From Paralithodes platypus (lineage: Eukaryota; Arthropoda; Malacostraca; Decapoda; Lithodidae): a stretch of 64,000 bases of DNA. Both the position numbers and the translations under genes were made by a program. Location of the stretch: contig CM064530.1 in NCBI GenBank assembly GCA_032716605.1, positions 4,079,825 through 4,143,824 on the forward strand, written 5' to 3'. Below the pieces are notes generated by a model, which saw nothing but the letters and a program-made list of their open reading frames with translations, ran no database searches and was not told the DNA's origin. Positions 30,637-40,794 of the stretch are shown here, one piece after another (positions within the stretch are counted from its first letter, which is position 1; each line of letters starts with the position of its first letter).

Positions 30637-30780
30637 GTTATTTATCTATCTATTACTCTATCTATATATGGATACGTAATTATGTTGATTTACATATTTA
30701 TCTCATAACTAAATTAATATGCCTCTTTGTTTAGTAATCTATGCTATATCTATCTATCTATCTATCTATCTATCTGTTTG
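30598..30780. repeat. two (ATCT)n runs
   Basis: 30603-30650 and 30746-30776, with AT-rich sequence between. Confidence 0.92.
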
Positions 30781-30837
30781 GTTATTATATTCATCTACTT
30801 TATGTGTGTTTTTTGGGATACAATATATTCAGTTGAC

Positions 30838-31130
30838 TCTTTCTCTCGCTCTCGCTCTCTCACTCTCAATCTCAATCTCACTATCACTATCACTCTCTCA
30901 CTCATACACACACTCTCTCTCTCTCACTTACTCACACACGGTCACATACTCTCTCTCTCACACACTCACTCACTCACTCTCACTCACTCACTCACACTAA
31001 CTGTCTCACTCACTCACTCTCTCTATCTCACACACACACACACACAATCTAACTCTCTCTCTCTCTCTCTCTCTCACTCAGTCACTCACTCACTCACTCA
31101 CCTTTGCTCTCTCTATCTCTCTCCCTTAAC
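30838..31130. repeat. CT / CTCA / CA compound microsatellite
   Basis: Dense dinucleotide and tetranucleotide runs. Confidence 0.92.
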
Positions 31131-31142
31131 TTCTCCCCTCAG

Positions 31143-31214
31143 GAAGTACAGCGGACTGGTTACACAGGGCTGGACTTGTAACCCAGAGTTCCCGGGTTCG
31201 GTTCCGGGAGAGAG
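31143..31214 (+). other. tRNA-Thr-like segment (anticodon TGT), probably SINE-derived
   Basis: Anticodon arm CTGGACTTGTAACCCAG has a 7-nt loop CTTGTAA with TGT at the anticodon and a 4-bp stem. The T arm CCGGGTTCGGTTCCGGG matches the B box (GGTTCGGTTCC). The D arm is weak (AGCGGACTGGTTACACAGG) and the acceptor stem does not close, so it is not a functional tRNA. It is embedded between microsatellites. Confidence 0.5.
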
Positions 31215-31378
31215 TGAGAGCGTGAGAGTGAGTGTGTGAGAGCGAGGGAGAATGAGTGTGTAAGAGAGAGAGAGAGAGAGAGAGTGTGAGTGTGTGTGAG
31301 AGTGATAGTGAGAGAGTAGAGAGAGATAGAGTGTGTGTGTGAGATGATAGTGAGAGAGAGTGTGTGTGATAGTGAGTC
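31215..31378. repeat. GAGT / GT / GA compound microsatellite
   Basis: Purine-rich counterpart of the CT/CA block at 30.84-31.13 kb, on the other side of the tRNA-like segment. Confidence 0.9.
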
Positions 31379-31417
31379 AACCGAACTCATGTTTCTCAAT
31401 TAAAACACAGTAAATAA

Positions 31418-31502
31418 TAAAATCATATATATAGATAGACAGATATATAGATAGGTAGACAGATAGATAAATAAATAGTTAGAGAGAGAGAGAGAGAGTG
31501 AG
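31418..31502. repeat. (GATA)n/(GACA)n and (GA)n
   Basis: ATATAGATAGACAGATATAT then AGATAGATAAATAAAT, ending in a GA run. Confidence 0.85.
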
Positions 31503-31671
31503 TGAACGTATCCCAATAAATACTTGTAAATAAAGTATGTAGTCTAAGGACCTAAAACCCACTGTTCACTATCACACCAACCCAGTGTTCTTCAACCTTT
31601 GTGGACCATTGGCCACCGGTTGAGAACCACTGTACGGTCGCGCTAATAATTCATTATCCATCTGGCATTAC

Positions 31672-31672
<1 letters not shown>

Positions 31673-31707
<35 letters not shown>

Positions 31708-32166
31708 CTTCCAACTACTACCTCTCGGGCATAGGCTGAGAGCCTGCACACTCAACCGCTGATCACGGTGAGGCCCGTGAGGTCTTGTTCCAGTCTAGGG
31801 AATGAGACATGCGAAGCACCTCGCGAAGCAATCCCATCTCTGAAGCTGCTTCGCCTCTGCGCTGCACAGTCTCATTCCCCAGACTCGGACCCTCACTCTC
31901 AGAACGCCACCTATTGAGCAATTAACTCACTAGGCATTGCCCCCCCTGTAGCATATTTTGAATATGGGAATATTCATACAATGCTATTTAATCAGGGAAC
32001 AATGAGGGTATTTGTTTTGGCATTTCGGTGGGCTGTGGTAATGCACTGAAACTAGGTACAGCACATATTCCATCCCAATAATATTTTCCCATTGGCATAT
32101 TGGGATTCCAACCCGGGTCCATTGGATTACCAGTCCAGTGGAAAGACCACTCTGCTCTGTGTTGTA
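31673..32166 (-). mobile_element. SINE-T (tRNA-Thr-headed SINE), copy 1
   Basis: Read on the minus strand, the head is a tRNA-Thr-like sequence: AGAGTGGTCTTTCCACTGGA, loop CTGGTAA with anticodon GGT, then CCCGGGTTGGAATCCC as B box. Next come the body phrase GGGATGGAATATGTGCTGTA, CATTACCACAGCCCACCGAA, the internal inverted pair around GAATGAGAC...GTCTCATTCCC, CAGTCTAGG, AAGACCTCACGGGCCTCACC, and a poly(A) tail (T run at 31673-31707 on the plus strand). A second copy lies inverted at 34.32 kb. Confidence 0.85.
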
Positions 32167-32189
32167 TTAATGTCTGTCAGATGTTGAAT

Positions 32190-32925
32190 AGGGTGGGTAA
32201 ATACAAAGGAGTACAAAGGAAATCAAGCAACCCCTCTAGGCTGCCCGCCCCCCAAAACACTGAGGATCAAGTGCCCAAACAGTGGTCCAGAGTGGGTAAG
32301 GGATCATTGGAAAGGGAACCACTGCCCTGGAACTAATATCCGTGGCAGGATTAGGAAGTTAGTAGGGGACAGATGGGTTAGTAACTGAGGGGAGGATAAA
32401 ATAAAGTCATTAATTTACAAACGCAGTCAGTCGCGGGTTTGATGCGAGATATTTGTCAAGGCGAAGTTTAAATGAATCAACGGTGCCGCAGTCTACAACA
32501 TCTCGGGGAAGCCCATTCCATAAGTTGACAACTCGATTGAAGAAGAAATTTTTAGCTTCGTGTGAGTTAAAAGATTTACCAATAATTTTGCACGTTTCCC
32601 CCGCGTGTAATTAGATTGGTCGATAGTGAAGTACATGTACTTACTACAGTTCATATTGTCGATGCCTTTGATGATTTTGAACAATTGAATTAAGTCGCCT
32701 CTTAATCTGCGCTGGGTTAAAGGAAATAGATTTAATTCTCTAAGACGCTCCTCGTATGGTTTGTTCTTTAGGCTAGGTATCATTTTGGTAACTCTACGTT
32801 GAACTCGTTCTAGCTTGTCTATATCTTTTTGGTAATAAGGGCACCAGGATTGAACGCAATTCAATATTTCACTCGATATGAAGAAATGAAGCTTATATAT
32901 TGTTGATACCAATTATTGATCAAAC
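32190..32925 (-). mobile_element. CR1-like LINE (type I), C-terminal region plus complete 3' UTR
   Basis: Coding remnant 32493-32912 (NCVQSWCPYYQKDIDKLERVQ, KKRYEERLRELNLFPLTQRR-like, GDLIQLFKIIKGIDNMNC). A frameshift near 32525 leads to a frame that carries DSFKLRLDKYLASNPRLTAF and the natural stop at 32410-32412. The 3' UTR follows (CTCAGTTACTAACCCATCTG, AGGGCAGTGGTTCCCTTTCC, TTGATCCTCAGTG) and ends in CTTTGTACTCCTTTGTA decamers at 32203-32222. 5'-truncated at about 32925. Confidence 0.88.
32493..32912 (-). pseudogene. CR1-like RT C-terminal coding remnant
   Basis: About 139 open codons covering the thumb-to-C-terminus segment of a type I CR1-like protein. It lacks the RT catalytic core; the last ~38 codons lie in another frame. 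Best-preserved reading of this segment in the window. Confidence 0.8.
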
Positions 32926-33175
32926 CATAATTGCTGCCGAGACATCACTTATTAAGAACCAATGTGCTTGACTATCCTGCAGTCTCGCAGGTGTCTTTAA
33001 TTGGTTGTTAATGAGGTAAGTACACCTGTCCACCTTCTCACCGGTCACACACACACACACACACCTGTCTATATATAGGGAACTAGTTGGACGGGGTTAA
33101 CGTTCCTATCTGATCAAGTTTAATTATGTTTCTTTGTCTATCTTCAGCTATATACGTTAAATAGTATGTACCTTA
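32926..33175. other. unique-looking sequence with a short (CA)n
   Basis: CA run at 33044-33064; otherwise nothing recognised. Confidence 0.4.
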
Positions 33176-33204
33176 GTTATCTAACTTCCTCTCTCTTTTG
33201 TTCT

Positions 33205-33317
<113 letters not shown>

Positions 33318-33589
33318 ATCTATCCGATACAATATATACTCCTTTACAAGTGTGTCTTTACTGTACAAGTGTGCTATAATGATCTAGGAACAGCTGTATC
33401 CCGTCTCACCTGTCGTATTAAACAGCTGTCCTTTTAAACCAGTGTTCGGACGGGGATTACTCTCACTTACTCAGTCTTCTTACTCTCTCTCTCTCTCTCT
33501 CTCGTTTTGCTAATCGCTTTCTTTGGGGCCATTTTTCACACATATGTTTCGATTTAATCATGACACACTTAATTTCAACCCATGTAATA

Positions 33590-33735
33590 TTTTATCAGAA
33601 GCAGGTTATTTTGTTTTCTTCTCCCAACTATAGCTGACATTAGGCACCTATATTCAGCTTAGGAAAGACTTTTCATGCTCAAGAGATTCAATGGGAAGCC
33701 CATTACGAGTTACAGAGGATAAAGTTTATTGTATT
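33590..33735. mobile_element. decayed family C half joined to a family D scrap
   Basis: GCTGACATTAGGCACCTATA, TTCAGCTTAGGAAAGACTTT (family C left arm), then AGCCCATTACGAGTTACAGA (family D motif). Confidence 0.4.
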
Positions 33736-33741
33736 TAAGTA

Positions 33742-33885
33742 AACATCGGACTTCAGAGGCTCAACCCTTCTGGATTAAATATTAAGCCAGCACACTAAGT
33801 CAAGAATATTAAGCCAGCACACTGCAAGTCAAGAATAACGTCAATAGTGGAGCCCCTCTTTGAGAACACCAGTCCCTTTTAGAGA
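33742..33885 (+). repeat. family E interspersed repeat, copy 5, with internal duplication
   Basis: CGGACTTCAGAGGCTCAACC, then AATATTAAGCCAGCACAC...AGTCAAG present twice in tandem (about 33778 and 33806), then AACACCAGTCCCTTTTAGAG. Confidence 0.85.
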
Positions 33886-33896
33886 AGTTAGTTAGT

Positions 33897-33990
33897 TAAA
33901 ATAGGACTTCAGAGGCTATCAACCCTTCTGGATTATTAAGCCAGCACACTGTAAGTCATGAACAGCGTTAGGACTGGAGTCCCTTCTTAT
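33897..33990 (+). repeat. family E interspersed repeat, copy 6
   Basis: AAATAGGACTTCAGAGGCTA, GGATTATTAAGCCAGCACAC, CATGAACAGCGTTAGGACTG. Same orientation as copy 5 and only ~12 bp away. It ends at an AT run (33993-34020). Confidence 0.85.
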
Positions 33991-34320
33991 GTTATATATA
34001 TATATATATATATATATATACTGTATATTACAATGAAAAGGAGTTTTATATGTAGAACGATAAGTTGTGTTATAAGATTAAGACTGGTAATAATCGAGTG
34101 AACAAATAACCCTATACACCTAAATTTGTTCCCTAATGTTGTTTTTGTTGGTTGTAGTTTGACAGTGTGTTTGTCTTTGTAACTGTTTGTTTGTATAGGT
34201 GTTGACACGAGTACAAAGGTGTGTGTGTGTGTTTGTTTCTCTAATTTTGTTTGTATGCCTCTCTCACTTTCTCTCTCTCACACACACACATACCACATGC
34301 ACACTCATACCACACACAAG
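33991..34320. other. (AT)n run then AT-rich and GT/CT sequence
   Basis: AT microsatellite at 33993-34020; short GT (34218-34232) and CT/CA runs near 34262-34290. No gene. Confidence 0.6.
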
Positions 34321-34858
34321 GGGAGGTGTGGTGGAGTGGTCTTGCCACTGGCCTGGTAATCCAAAGGTCCCGGGTTCAAATCCCGATGTATCAATGGGAA
34401 GATATTATTGGGATGGAATTTGTGCTGTACCTAGTATCATGTGCATTACCACAAAGCCCACCGAAACGTCAATAAAATACCCTCATTGTTCCCTGATTAA
34501 ATAGCACTGTATGAATATTCCCATATTCAAAATATGCTATAGGGGTGCAATGCCTGGTGAGTTATATGCTCAACAGGTGGCGTTGTGTGTGTGTAAGTGT
34601 GAGAGTCCGAGTGTAGGGAGTGAGACAGTGAAGCACGGGAACGAGGTGGCTTAAGAGATGGGGTCGTTTCGGGCCATGAGTGAGCACCGTGCCTCATGTG
34701 AAGGCAAGATGGCAGGTGCTCGTTGTACTCTACGTGCTTCACATGTCTCACTCCCTAGACTGGAACAAGACCTCACGGGCTTCACTGTTCATTGTAAAGC
34801 GGTGAATGTTAAGGCTCTCAGCCTATGCCCGAGAGGAAGTAAGTTGGAATATAGAAAA

Positions 34859-34875
<17 letters not shown>
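34321..34875 (+). mobile_element. SINE-T (tRNA-Thr-headed SINE), copy 2, full length
   Basis: Head GGGGAGGTGTGGTGGAGTGG (A-box region), CCTGGTAATCCAAAGG, B box GGTTCAAATCC (34374-34384). The body includes GGGATGGAATTTGTGCTGTA, CATTACCACAAAGCCCACCG, TTCCCATATTCAAAATATGC. A GT microsatellite and GAGTCCGAGTGTAGGGAGTG follow, then the inverse CACTCCCTAGACTGGAACAA, CCTCACGGGCTTCAC and GCCTATGCCCGAGAGGAAGT. A20 tail at 34855-34875. Being 3'-complete with poly(A) and tRNA-headed fits a LINE-mobilised SINE. Confidence 0.87.
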
Positions 34876-34889
<14 letters not shown>

Positions 34890-35022
34890 CACAAATACGC
34901 CAAACACACACTCATACCACTCACACACATACGCACAAACATACCACACACTCATACCACCCACACACACACACACACCTGTTTCACTCAATCTCCTACT
35001 GCTAAGCGGAGTTCCTTTCTCA

Positions 35023-35081
<59 letters not shown>
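34876..35081. repeat. (CA)n and (CT)n microsatellites
   Basis: CA-rich at 34876-34980; CT at 35022-35081. Confidence 0.93.
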
Positions 35082-35082
<1 letters not shown>

Positions 35083-35525
35083 GACCTCAATAACCATTGA
35101 TGTACTGGAAAATATGAACAGTCTCCTCATATGATTGCACTAGTTTTGTAGTGTTATTATTTACCTGTTAATAATAATTTAGTCACGACAAGCTCCATTT
35201 TTGTTTTTTGTTTGTTTGTGTTTTTCATGAGCTACGTACAGTATATACAACACATGTGGCAATTAAATGAGGAAACTAATTAATAACCATATGAAAAATG
35301 CCTACCTGATTTATAAACACAAATATGAATGTAACCAGACGACGATACTGTTGTGTCAGTGGAATAATGGCTCTTTGAGAAGTATGTATCACTTTACCAG
35401 TGGTTGTCCACTCACAGGATGGGGGGCGCTGCTCAATAAACTCGCCCCTCGGGGCAAAATCAAATCTCTCTCTCTCTCTCTCACCGTGTACCTGACTCCC
35501 CTATGCTATTTCCAAGCCATTGACC
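35082..35525. other. unique-looking sequence, no gene seen
   Basis: About 440 bp, with a CT run at 35466-35483. It forms the non-repetitive beginning of a 581-codon open frame (35267-37012), but that frame is carried by the downstream minisatellite. Confidence 0.4.
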
Positions 35526-35925
35526 ACAAAAATAGCTTCCTTCCTTCCTTCCCTTCTCTCTCTTTCTTTTTGGCTCTCTTTCATCCCTTCTTTCTTTATT
35601 ATCTTTCTTATTTTATCCTTCCTTCCTTCCTTCCTTCCCTTCTCTCTTTCTTTTTGGCTCTATTTCCTCCCTTCTTTCTTTATTATCTTTCTTATTTTAT
35701 CCTTCCTTCCTTTCTTGCTCTTTTTCTTACTTTTTCTTCTTTATTTTTTACTTTCCTTTTTCTTTCCTTCCTTCCTTCATCCTTTCTTTCTTTCTCTATA
35801 TATTTTCTTCTTTCCTTCCTTCCTTCCTCGATTCATTCATCCATTGCTCTCTTCTTACCTTTCCTCCTTTCTTCCGTACTGTCTGGTTCTCCCTCTTTCT
35901 TTTCTTCATGTATTACTCATTCATT
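35526..35925. repeat. (CTTCC)/(CTTT) pyrimidine tract with ~110-bp duplication
   Basis: CTCTCTTTCTTTTTGGCTCT, then TTTCATCCCTTCTTTCTTTA and TTATCTTTCTTATTTTATCC, repeated at about 35555 and 35643. Confidence 0.88.
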
Positions 35926-36862
35926 CATTCACTCCTACTTCCTTGCTCTCTTCTCTTCTGTCTCTCGTTCATTCCTACTTCCTTGCTCTCTTCTCTTCTG
36001 TCTCTCGTTCATTCATTCATTCCTACTTCCTTGCTCTCTTCTCTTCTGTCTCTCGTTCATTCATTCATTCCTACTTCCTTGCTCTCTTCTCTTCTGTCTC
36101 TCGTTCATTTCATTCATTCCTAACTGTCCTTGCTCTCTTCTCTTCTGTCTCTCCTTCATTCATTCATTCCTACTTCCTTGCTCTCTTCTCTTCTGTCTCT
36201 CGTTCATTCCTACTTCCTTGCTCTCTTCTCTTCTGTCTCTCCTTCATTCATTCATTCCTACTTCCTTGCTCTCTTCTCTTCTGTCTCTCCTTCATTCATT
36301 CATTCCTACTTCCTTGCTCTCTTCTCTTCTGTCTCTCGTTCATTCATTCCTACTTCCTTGCTCTCTTCTCTTCTGTCTCTCGTTCATTCATTCATTCCTA
36401 CTTCCTTGCTCTCTTCTCTTCTGTCTCTCCTTCATTCATTCATTCCTACTTCCTTGCTCTCTTCTCTTCTGTCTCTCGTTCATTCATTCATTCCTACTTC
36501 CTTGCTCTCTTCTCTTCTGTCTCTCGTTCATTCATTCATTCCTACTTCCTTGCTCTCTTCTCTTCTGTCTCTCCTTCATTCATTCATTCCTACTTCCTTG
36601 CTCTCTTCTCTTCTGTCTCTCGTTCATTCATTCATTCCTACTTCCTTGCTCTCTTCTCTTCTGTCTCTCCTTCATTCATTCATTCCTACTTCCTTGCTCT
36701 CTTCTCTTCTGTCTCGTTCATTCATTCATTCCTACTTCCTTGCTCTCTTCTCTTCTCTCTCGTTCATTCATTCATTCCTACTTCCTTGCTCTCTTCTCTT
36801 CTGTCTCTCGTTCATTCATTCATTCCTACTTCCTTGCTCTTCTCTTCTGTCTCTCATTCTTC
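35926..36862. repeat. 48-bp minisatellite, about 20 copies
   Basis: Unit CTACTTCCTTGCTCTCTTCT then CTTCTGTCTCTCGTTCATTC plus ATTC repeats. Units are 40, 44 or 48 bp depending on ATTC number, with CTCG/CTCC alternation. Copies are otherwise nearly identical. Because 48 is divisible by 3 and the shorter units shift frame, all three plus frames stay open (SFIHSYFLALFSSVSR and its shifted versions). Not a gene. Confidence 0.95.
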
Positions 36863-37130
36863 CTACCTTCATTTCCTTCCCTCCTTCCTTCATTCACCTG
36901 TTCTTCCTTCCATCCTTACTTACAGCCGAACAGGGTTGTACTTCCGGTGAGTGCTAGGTGGCTGATAAGGACAGCTGGAACTCCTGTTTCACCACCTGGC
37001 CTCCCTTGCTGATCCATTCTGTGCCTCACCAAAATGGAGGGCAACCCCAATCTGCCCACCAAAACACCTTCTCTTTCTTTCAATACACTATATCACAAAC
37101 ACATCACATACTACACTACCTAAAACAAAA
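36863..37130. other. spacer with (CAAAAA)n
   Basis: Mixed sequence; CAAAAACAAAAACAAAAA near 37125. No coding support. Confidence 0.45.
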
Positions 37131-37137
37131 ACAAAAA

Positions 37138-37232
37138 CAAAAAATCGGCCCTGTCACTCTTTCGGCTTTGGGGGAGACACTCGTTACAGGCAACCTGCCT
37201 TTTGTCTCCATAAAAAAAAAAAAAAAAAAAAA
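37138..37232 (+). mobile_element. LINE-beta 3' tail with poly(A)
   Basis: CGGCCCTGTCACTCTTTCGG, GGGGGAGACACTCGTTACAG, CCTTTTGTCTCCATAAAAAA and A21. Same 3' UTR as the copies at 6.8, 41.1, 52.0 and 59.2 kb. Extreme 5' truncation (~95 bp). Confidence 0.8.
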
Positions 37233-37375
37233 ATCTTCCTTCATTACAGTCTTCAGCTCCTTTCCCCTTTTTCCTTATTTACTATGCCTCTCCTTCTATT
37301 CTTCCTTCCTTTATTCTTCCTTCCTCTCCTTCCTTATTTCCTTTAATTCCTCTTTTCTTTTCTTCCTTCCTTGGC
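37233..37375. repeat. pyrimidine-rich tract
   Basis: CTTCCTTTATTCTTCC-type repeats. Confidence 0.8.
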
Positions 37376-37489
37376 TAACACTCAGCGACTTTGTTACATT
37401 CAGGAAGAGGCCTACATACCGTAAATAACTGGTAACCTCTACGGAAGGATCCATACCATTTCAAAACCATGCGTACAATAATCCATTTT

Positions 37490-37690
37490 GTGTGAACCTT
37501 TTGAGGATCATGAGGCGTTTTAACAGTTTCTTCTGACTGGGTGTAGACGATTTTATACAGCTTAGAAAGGATATGTGGGAATCCAAAGGGGTCAAGGCTA
37601 CCTCAGTTAATTAACCCTCTCTGACTCCCGCATACTCTTCCTAATCTGAATAAAATCGTAAAATAATTGCCAGAAAACAGAAACATTGCT
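37490..37690. mobile_element. family C palindromic MITE, copy 6
   Basis: GTGTAGACGATTTTATACAG and CTTAGAAAGGATATGTGGGA are answered by CTTCCTAATCTGAATAAAAT and CGTAAAATAATTGCCAGAAA. The centre is TCAGTTAATTAACCCTC. Confidence 0.75.
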
Positions 37691-37860
37691 CTCTCTCTCT
37701 CTCTCTCTCCAACGCAAGAATAGCTGTGGCTCTTGGCAGTGAGTGAGAGAGAGACAGACAGACAGACAGACACAGTATGTATAGGTATAAGATATATTGG
37801 CAGATAGATAAATAGTTAGCTACTTAAACAGTTAGACTGCTAGATATCAAGAAGCCTTGG

Positions 37861-37932
<72 letters not shown>
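37688..37932. repeat. (CT)n, (GACA)n and (GA)n
   Basis: CT at 37688-37710, GACA at 37752-37772, GA at 37864-37922 followed by GCGAGCGAGCGG. Confidence 0.92.
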
Positions 37933-38042
37933 GCAGACAGATACTGAAGCCAAACAATAAATATACGCGGGAGAAAATACAAATATCCAGAGAGAGAGAG
38001 ACTGAGAGACTGAATCCCTGCAGAATAGAACATACGCGAAGG

Positions 38043-38312
38043 AAAATGAAGATATCCATTTATCTATCGTAGCACAAAATGAAGATATCCATTTATCTAT
38101 CGTAGCACAAAATGAAGATATCCATTTATCTATCGTAGCACAAAATGAAGATATCCATTTATCTATCGTAGCACAAAATGAAGATATCCATTTATCTATC
38201 GTAGCACAAAATGAAGATATCCATTTATCTATCGTAGCACAAAATGAAGATATCCATTTATCTATCGTAGCACAAAATGAAGATATCCATTTGTCTATCG
38301 TAGCACAAAATC
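38043..38312. repeat. 33-bp minisatellite, 8 copies, almost perfect
   Basis: AAAATGAAGATATCCATTTA then TCTATCGTAGCAC, eight times at exact 33-bp spacing from 38043. The only internal difference I see is TTATC to TTGTC in the last unit. Confidence 0.96.
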
Positions 38313-38361
38313 CATATAGCTAAGAGCAAGGGAACATTTTACACAGACATAATTAAATAGG

Positions 38362-38582
38362 CTAGTTACCCCTTGAGGATTTTATGACGCCTTTTAGTCA
38401 ATTATTTTGCCTATTAGACGATTGTATACAGCTTAGAAAAGACCTCTAGCAATCTAAGGGGTAAAGTCGATCTCAATTAGCCTTTCGACGCATGCAGAGC
38501 CCTCCTTTACTTATTAAAATCGTCTAATAATAGCCAGAATTAACTATCAGAATGCAACATAATCCTCAGGAAGCAGATTGAG
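38362..38582. mobile_element. family C palindromic MITE, copy 7
   Basis: TTACCCCTTGAGGATTTTAT, CCTATTAGACGATTGTATAC, AGCTTAGAAAAGACCTCTAG, then the return TTATTAAAATCGTCTAATAA, TAGCCAGAATTAACTATCAG, GCAACATAATCCTCAGG. Both ends and both arms readable. Confidence 0.82.
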
Positions 38583-38790
38583 TAAAGGATGAGGGAAGGA
38601 AGGAAATATAAGAAAATGGGGGAAAGGAACAAAGGAAAAGAGAAGGAGGTAGAGGAAAAGGAAATAGAGGAAAAGAGAAAGAGAGAGAGAGAGAGAGTGG
38701 AATGTTAGAGTGTATAGGGTTGGCTGTACGAGAGGGGTGACAATAATATCTCTTCTTTTAAATCTCCATCTCTCTCTCTCTCTCTCACAC
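38583..38790. repeat. purine-rich then CT-rich sequence
   Basis: GGAAAGGAA/GAGGAAAAG low complexity to 38700, then a short phrase GTATAGGGTTGGCTGTACGA (compare 39350), then CT at 38768-38785. Confidence 0.7.
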
Positions 38791-38796
38791 ACGGAG

Positions 38797-38928
38797 TGGT
38801 GGGTGGGGAGAGCCTCCTGTTTTGCTATCCTTACCTTGCAGTTAGTAGCAATTATGTTAGAATTAAGTCCGGACTGCCTAGTAGGGACCACAAGGTCTGT
38901 ACAGTCTGTGTATCTATGTAACTCTCTC
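38797..38928 (+). mobile_element. LINE 3'-end fragment (same tail as 10.43 and 56.01 kb)
   Basis: GAGTGGTGGGTGGGGAGAGC, TTTGCTATCCTTACCTTGCA, GAATTAAGTCCGGACTGCCT, GGGACCACAAGGTCTGT, GTGTATCTATGTAAC. Confidence 0.6.
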
Positions 38929-38946
38929 ACGCACACACATACACAC

Positions 38947-39303
38947 AGGGTCGGGTTAGGCGAGTGGTCTAAGGCGTTGCGCATTAACTGCGAGGCCGAG
39001 GGTTCGAGGCCCCCAGATTCCTAAAGGTTTTCCGGCTATCCCGATGGAAAGGATTGTATCGTGGTCCCTCCTAGTCAGGCTGCTGCCTGCACATACTCTC
39101 ACATGCACATCTGCGTATGTACTATGATGGGAACTTGGCACCTCACGGTCGCCAAAGATCGCATGTGACCTCGTAGTTAATGTAGAATAAGCATTGTACT
39201 GTACCTAGGTTAAAGAAAACTAGATTTTGAGCCTCACGTCTGCAAGTGAACAATAAACCGACAATTATTATAAGTATTACTATTTTCATTATTATTATTA
39301 TTA
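38947..39303 (+). mobile_element. SINE-L (tRNA-headed SINE with (ATT)n tail)
   Basis: tRNA-like head GGGTTAGGCGAGTGGTCTAA (A box), anticodon-arm TTGCGCATTAACTGCGA with TTA in the anticodon position, B box GGTTCGAGGCC. The body has CCTAAAGGTTTTCCGGCTAT, CAGGCTGCTGCCTGCAC and CTCACGTCTGCAAGTGAACA, and the tail is an (ATT)n run to about 39300. About 355 bp, single copy in the window. The head is leucine/serine-like in style, but a TTA anticodon would read a stop codon, so it is not a working tRNA. Confidence 0.78.
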
Positions 39304-39319
39304 CACACACTATAAATAG

Positions 39320-39371
39320 GGAGAGAGAGAAAAATGTTAGGAGTTAATAGGGTTGGTTGTACAGAGGGGGC

Positions 39372-39436
<65 letters not shown>

Positions 39437-39475
39437 ACAGTGCCAAGGAGTGCCACCACAGTGCCAACAAGACCT

Positions 39476-39510
<35 letters not shown>

Positions 39511-39624
39511 CAAGGTATCAAAGAAAGTAAACAGTGAGATAATATTTGGGTATGAGATTTGGAAGATAAAAAACGAAAGCAAGGAAATAATTTACTGATC
39601 TTTAAAATGTAATCTAGCTTATCT

Positions 39625-39657
<33 letters not shown>

Positions 39658-39692
39658 CTGAGGAACGCAAACAATGAAGCAATACAAGCATA

Positions 39693-39720
<28 letters not shown>
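39320..39720. repeat. (CT)n and three (GA)n runs
   Basis: CT 39376-39434; GA 39480-39508, 39631-39656 and 39692-39718. The phrase TAATAGGGTTGGTTGTACAG (39350) copies one at 38715. Confidence 0.9.
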
Positions 39721-39725
<5 letters not shown>

Positions 39726-39797
39726 AAGAAAGAAAGAAGGAGTGTAGAGCCACATGGAGAGTTTTAAGCTGTTACACTAGACTAGACGATGCCAGCT

Positions 39798-39802
39798 ACT
39801 CC

Positions 39803-39833
<31 letters not shown>

Positions 39834-40335
39834 CAACACCTCATTATTTTATTTTTCCTCCAACACCCCCTCCCCCCTCCATGACATCCTCCCCCTCCCC
39901 CCTCCATGACATCCTCACCCCCTCCTCCCCGTCCAATATCTCCTCTCCTCCTCCTCCCCCTCCAACACCTCTCCTCTTCCTCCATCACCTCTCCTCAAGC
40001 ACCTCTCCTCCTTCTCCCCATCCAATACCTCCTACCCCTCAAACACCTTTTCTCCCTCTTCTTCACCTCCTCTCCCCCTCCAACACCTCTCCCTCCAACA
40101 CCTCTCCCTCCAACACCTCTCCCTCCAACACCTCTCCTCCTCAAGCACCTCTCCTCCCCATCCAATACCTATCCCTCAAACACCTTTTCTCCTCCCCCTT
40201 CAACACTTCCTCCACCTCCAACACCTCTCATCCCCTCTCCAACACCTCTCCTCCCCCCTCTAACACCTCTCCTCCCATCCCTCCTCCTCCTCCCTCTTTC
40301 TTCTCTCCTCCTTTTTCCCGCCTCTCCATTCTTCT
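39798..40335. repeat. pyrimidine minisatellite (CCAACACCTCTCC)
   Basis: CTCCAACACCTCTCC, TCAAGCACCTCTCCTCC and CATCCAATACCTCC phrases alternate irregularly; CCCCCCTCCATGACATCCTC occurs twice near 39873. Open frames of up to 227 codons are Ser/Pro/Thr artefacts. Confidence 0.88.
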
Positions 40336-40414
40336 GTGGATGGTCTCTTCAAACTAATTTTAGACCACTACAAAAGACGCTCACTCCTTCTTCTTGCTGT
40401 GTACATGGGAACGC

Positions 40415-40656
40415 TCATACACACACACACACACACACAGACTTACACATACACCCACCTTAGTACAAACACACACACACATATAAACACAGACTTACAC
40501 ATACACACATACTTAAACATACACTCACCTTAGTACACACACATAAACCCACATACTCACAAACGCACACATTGTTACTCATTCAATCTTCTCTCTCTTT
40601 CTCTCTCTTACATACACACCGTTAAGCACATTCATACACCTAAGGAGAACCAAATC

Positions 40657-40695
<39 letters not shown>

Positions 40696-40712
40696 ACTCA
40701 CACACACCCTTA
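40415..40712. repeat. (CA)n-rich region
   Basis: CA runs with repeated phrase CAGACTTACACATACAC (40439 and 40491). Confidence 0.9.
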
Positions 40713-40794
40713 GCGCCAATCAGTATTAAGGCTTGTAAGACATTGGGTTTCCAGGCTTGGGGAGAGGGCTTAGGCTGCAACAAGGAACAAAAAC

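Noticed and set aside
29701..30708. 335-codon plus-strand frame, Ser/Pro/Leu-rich
   Set aside because: Pyrimidine minisatellite translation; no non-repetitive segment with homology.
31143..31214. tRNA-Thr(TGT) gene
   Set aside because: Anticodon arm and B box are good, but the acceptor stem does not close and the D arm is weak, so it is recorded as tRNA-like.
34322..34395. tRNA-Thr gene
   Set aside because: It is the head of a repeated ~555-bp SINE with a poly(A) tail; the acceptor stem is not conserved.
35267..37012. 581-codon plus-strand open frame
   Set aside because: Over half is translation of the 48-bp minisatellite and the rest is CTTCC low complexity. The N-terminal ~90 codons have no domain. 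All three plus frames are equally open.
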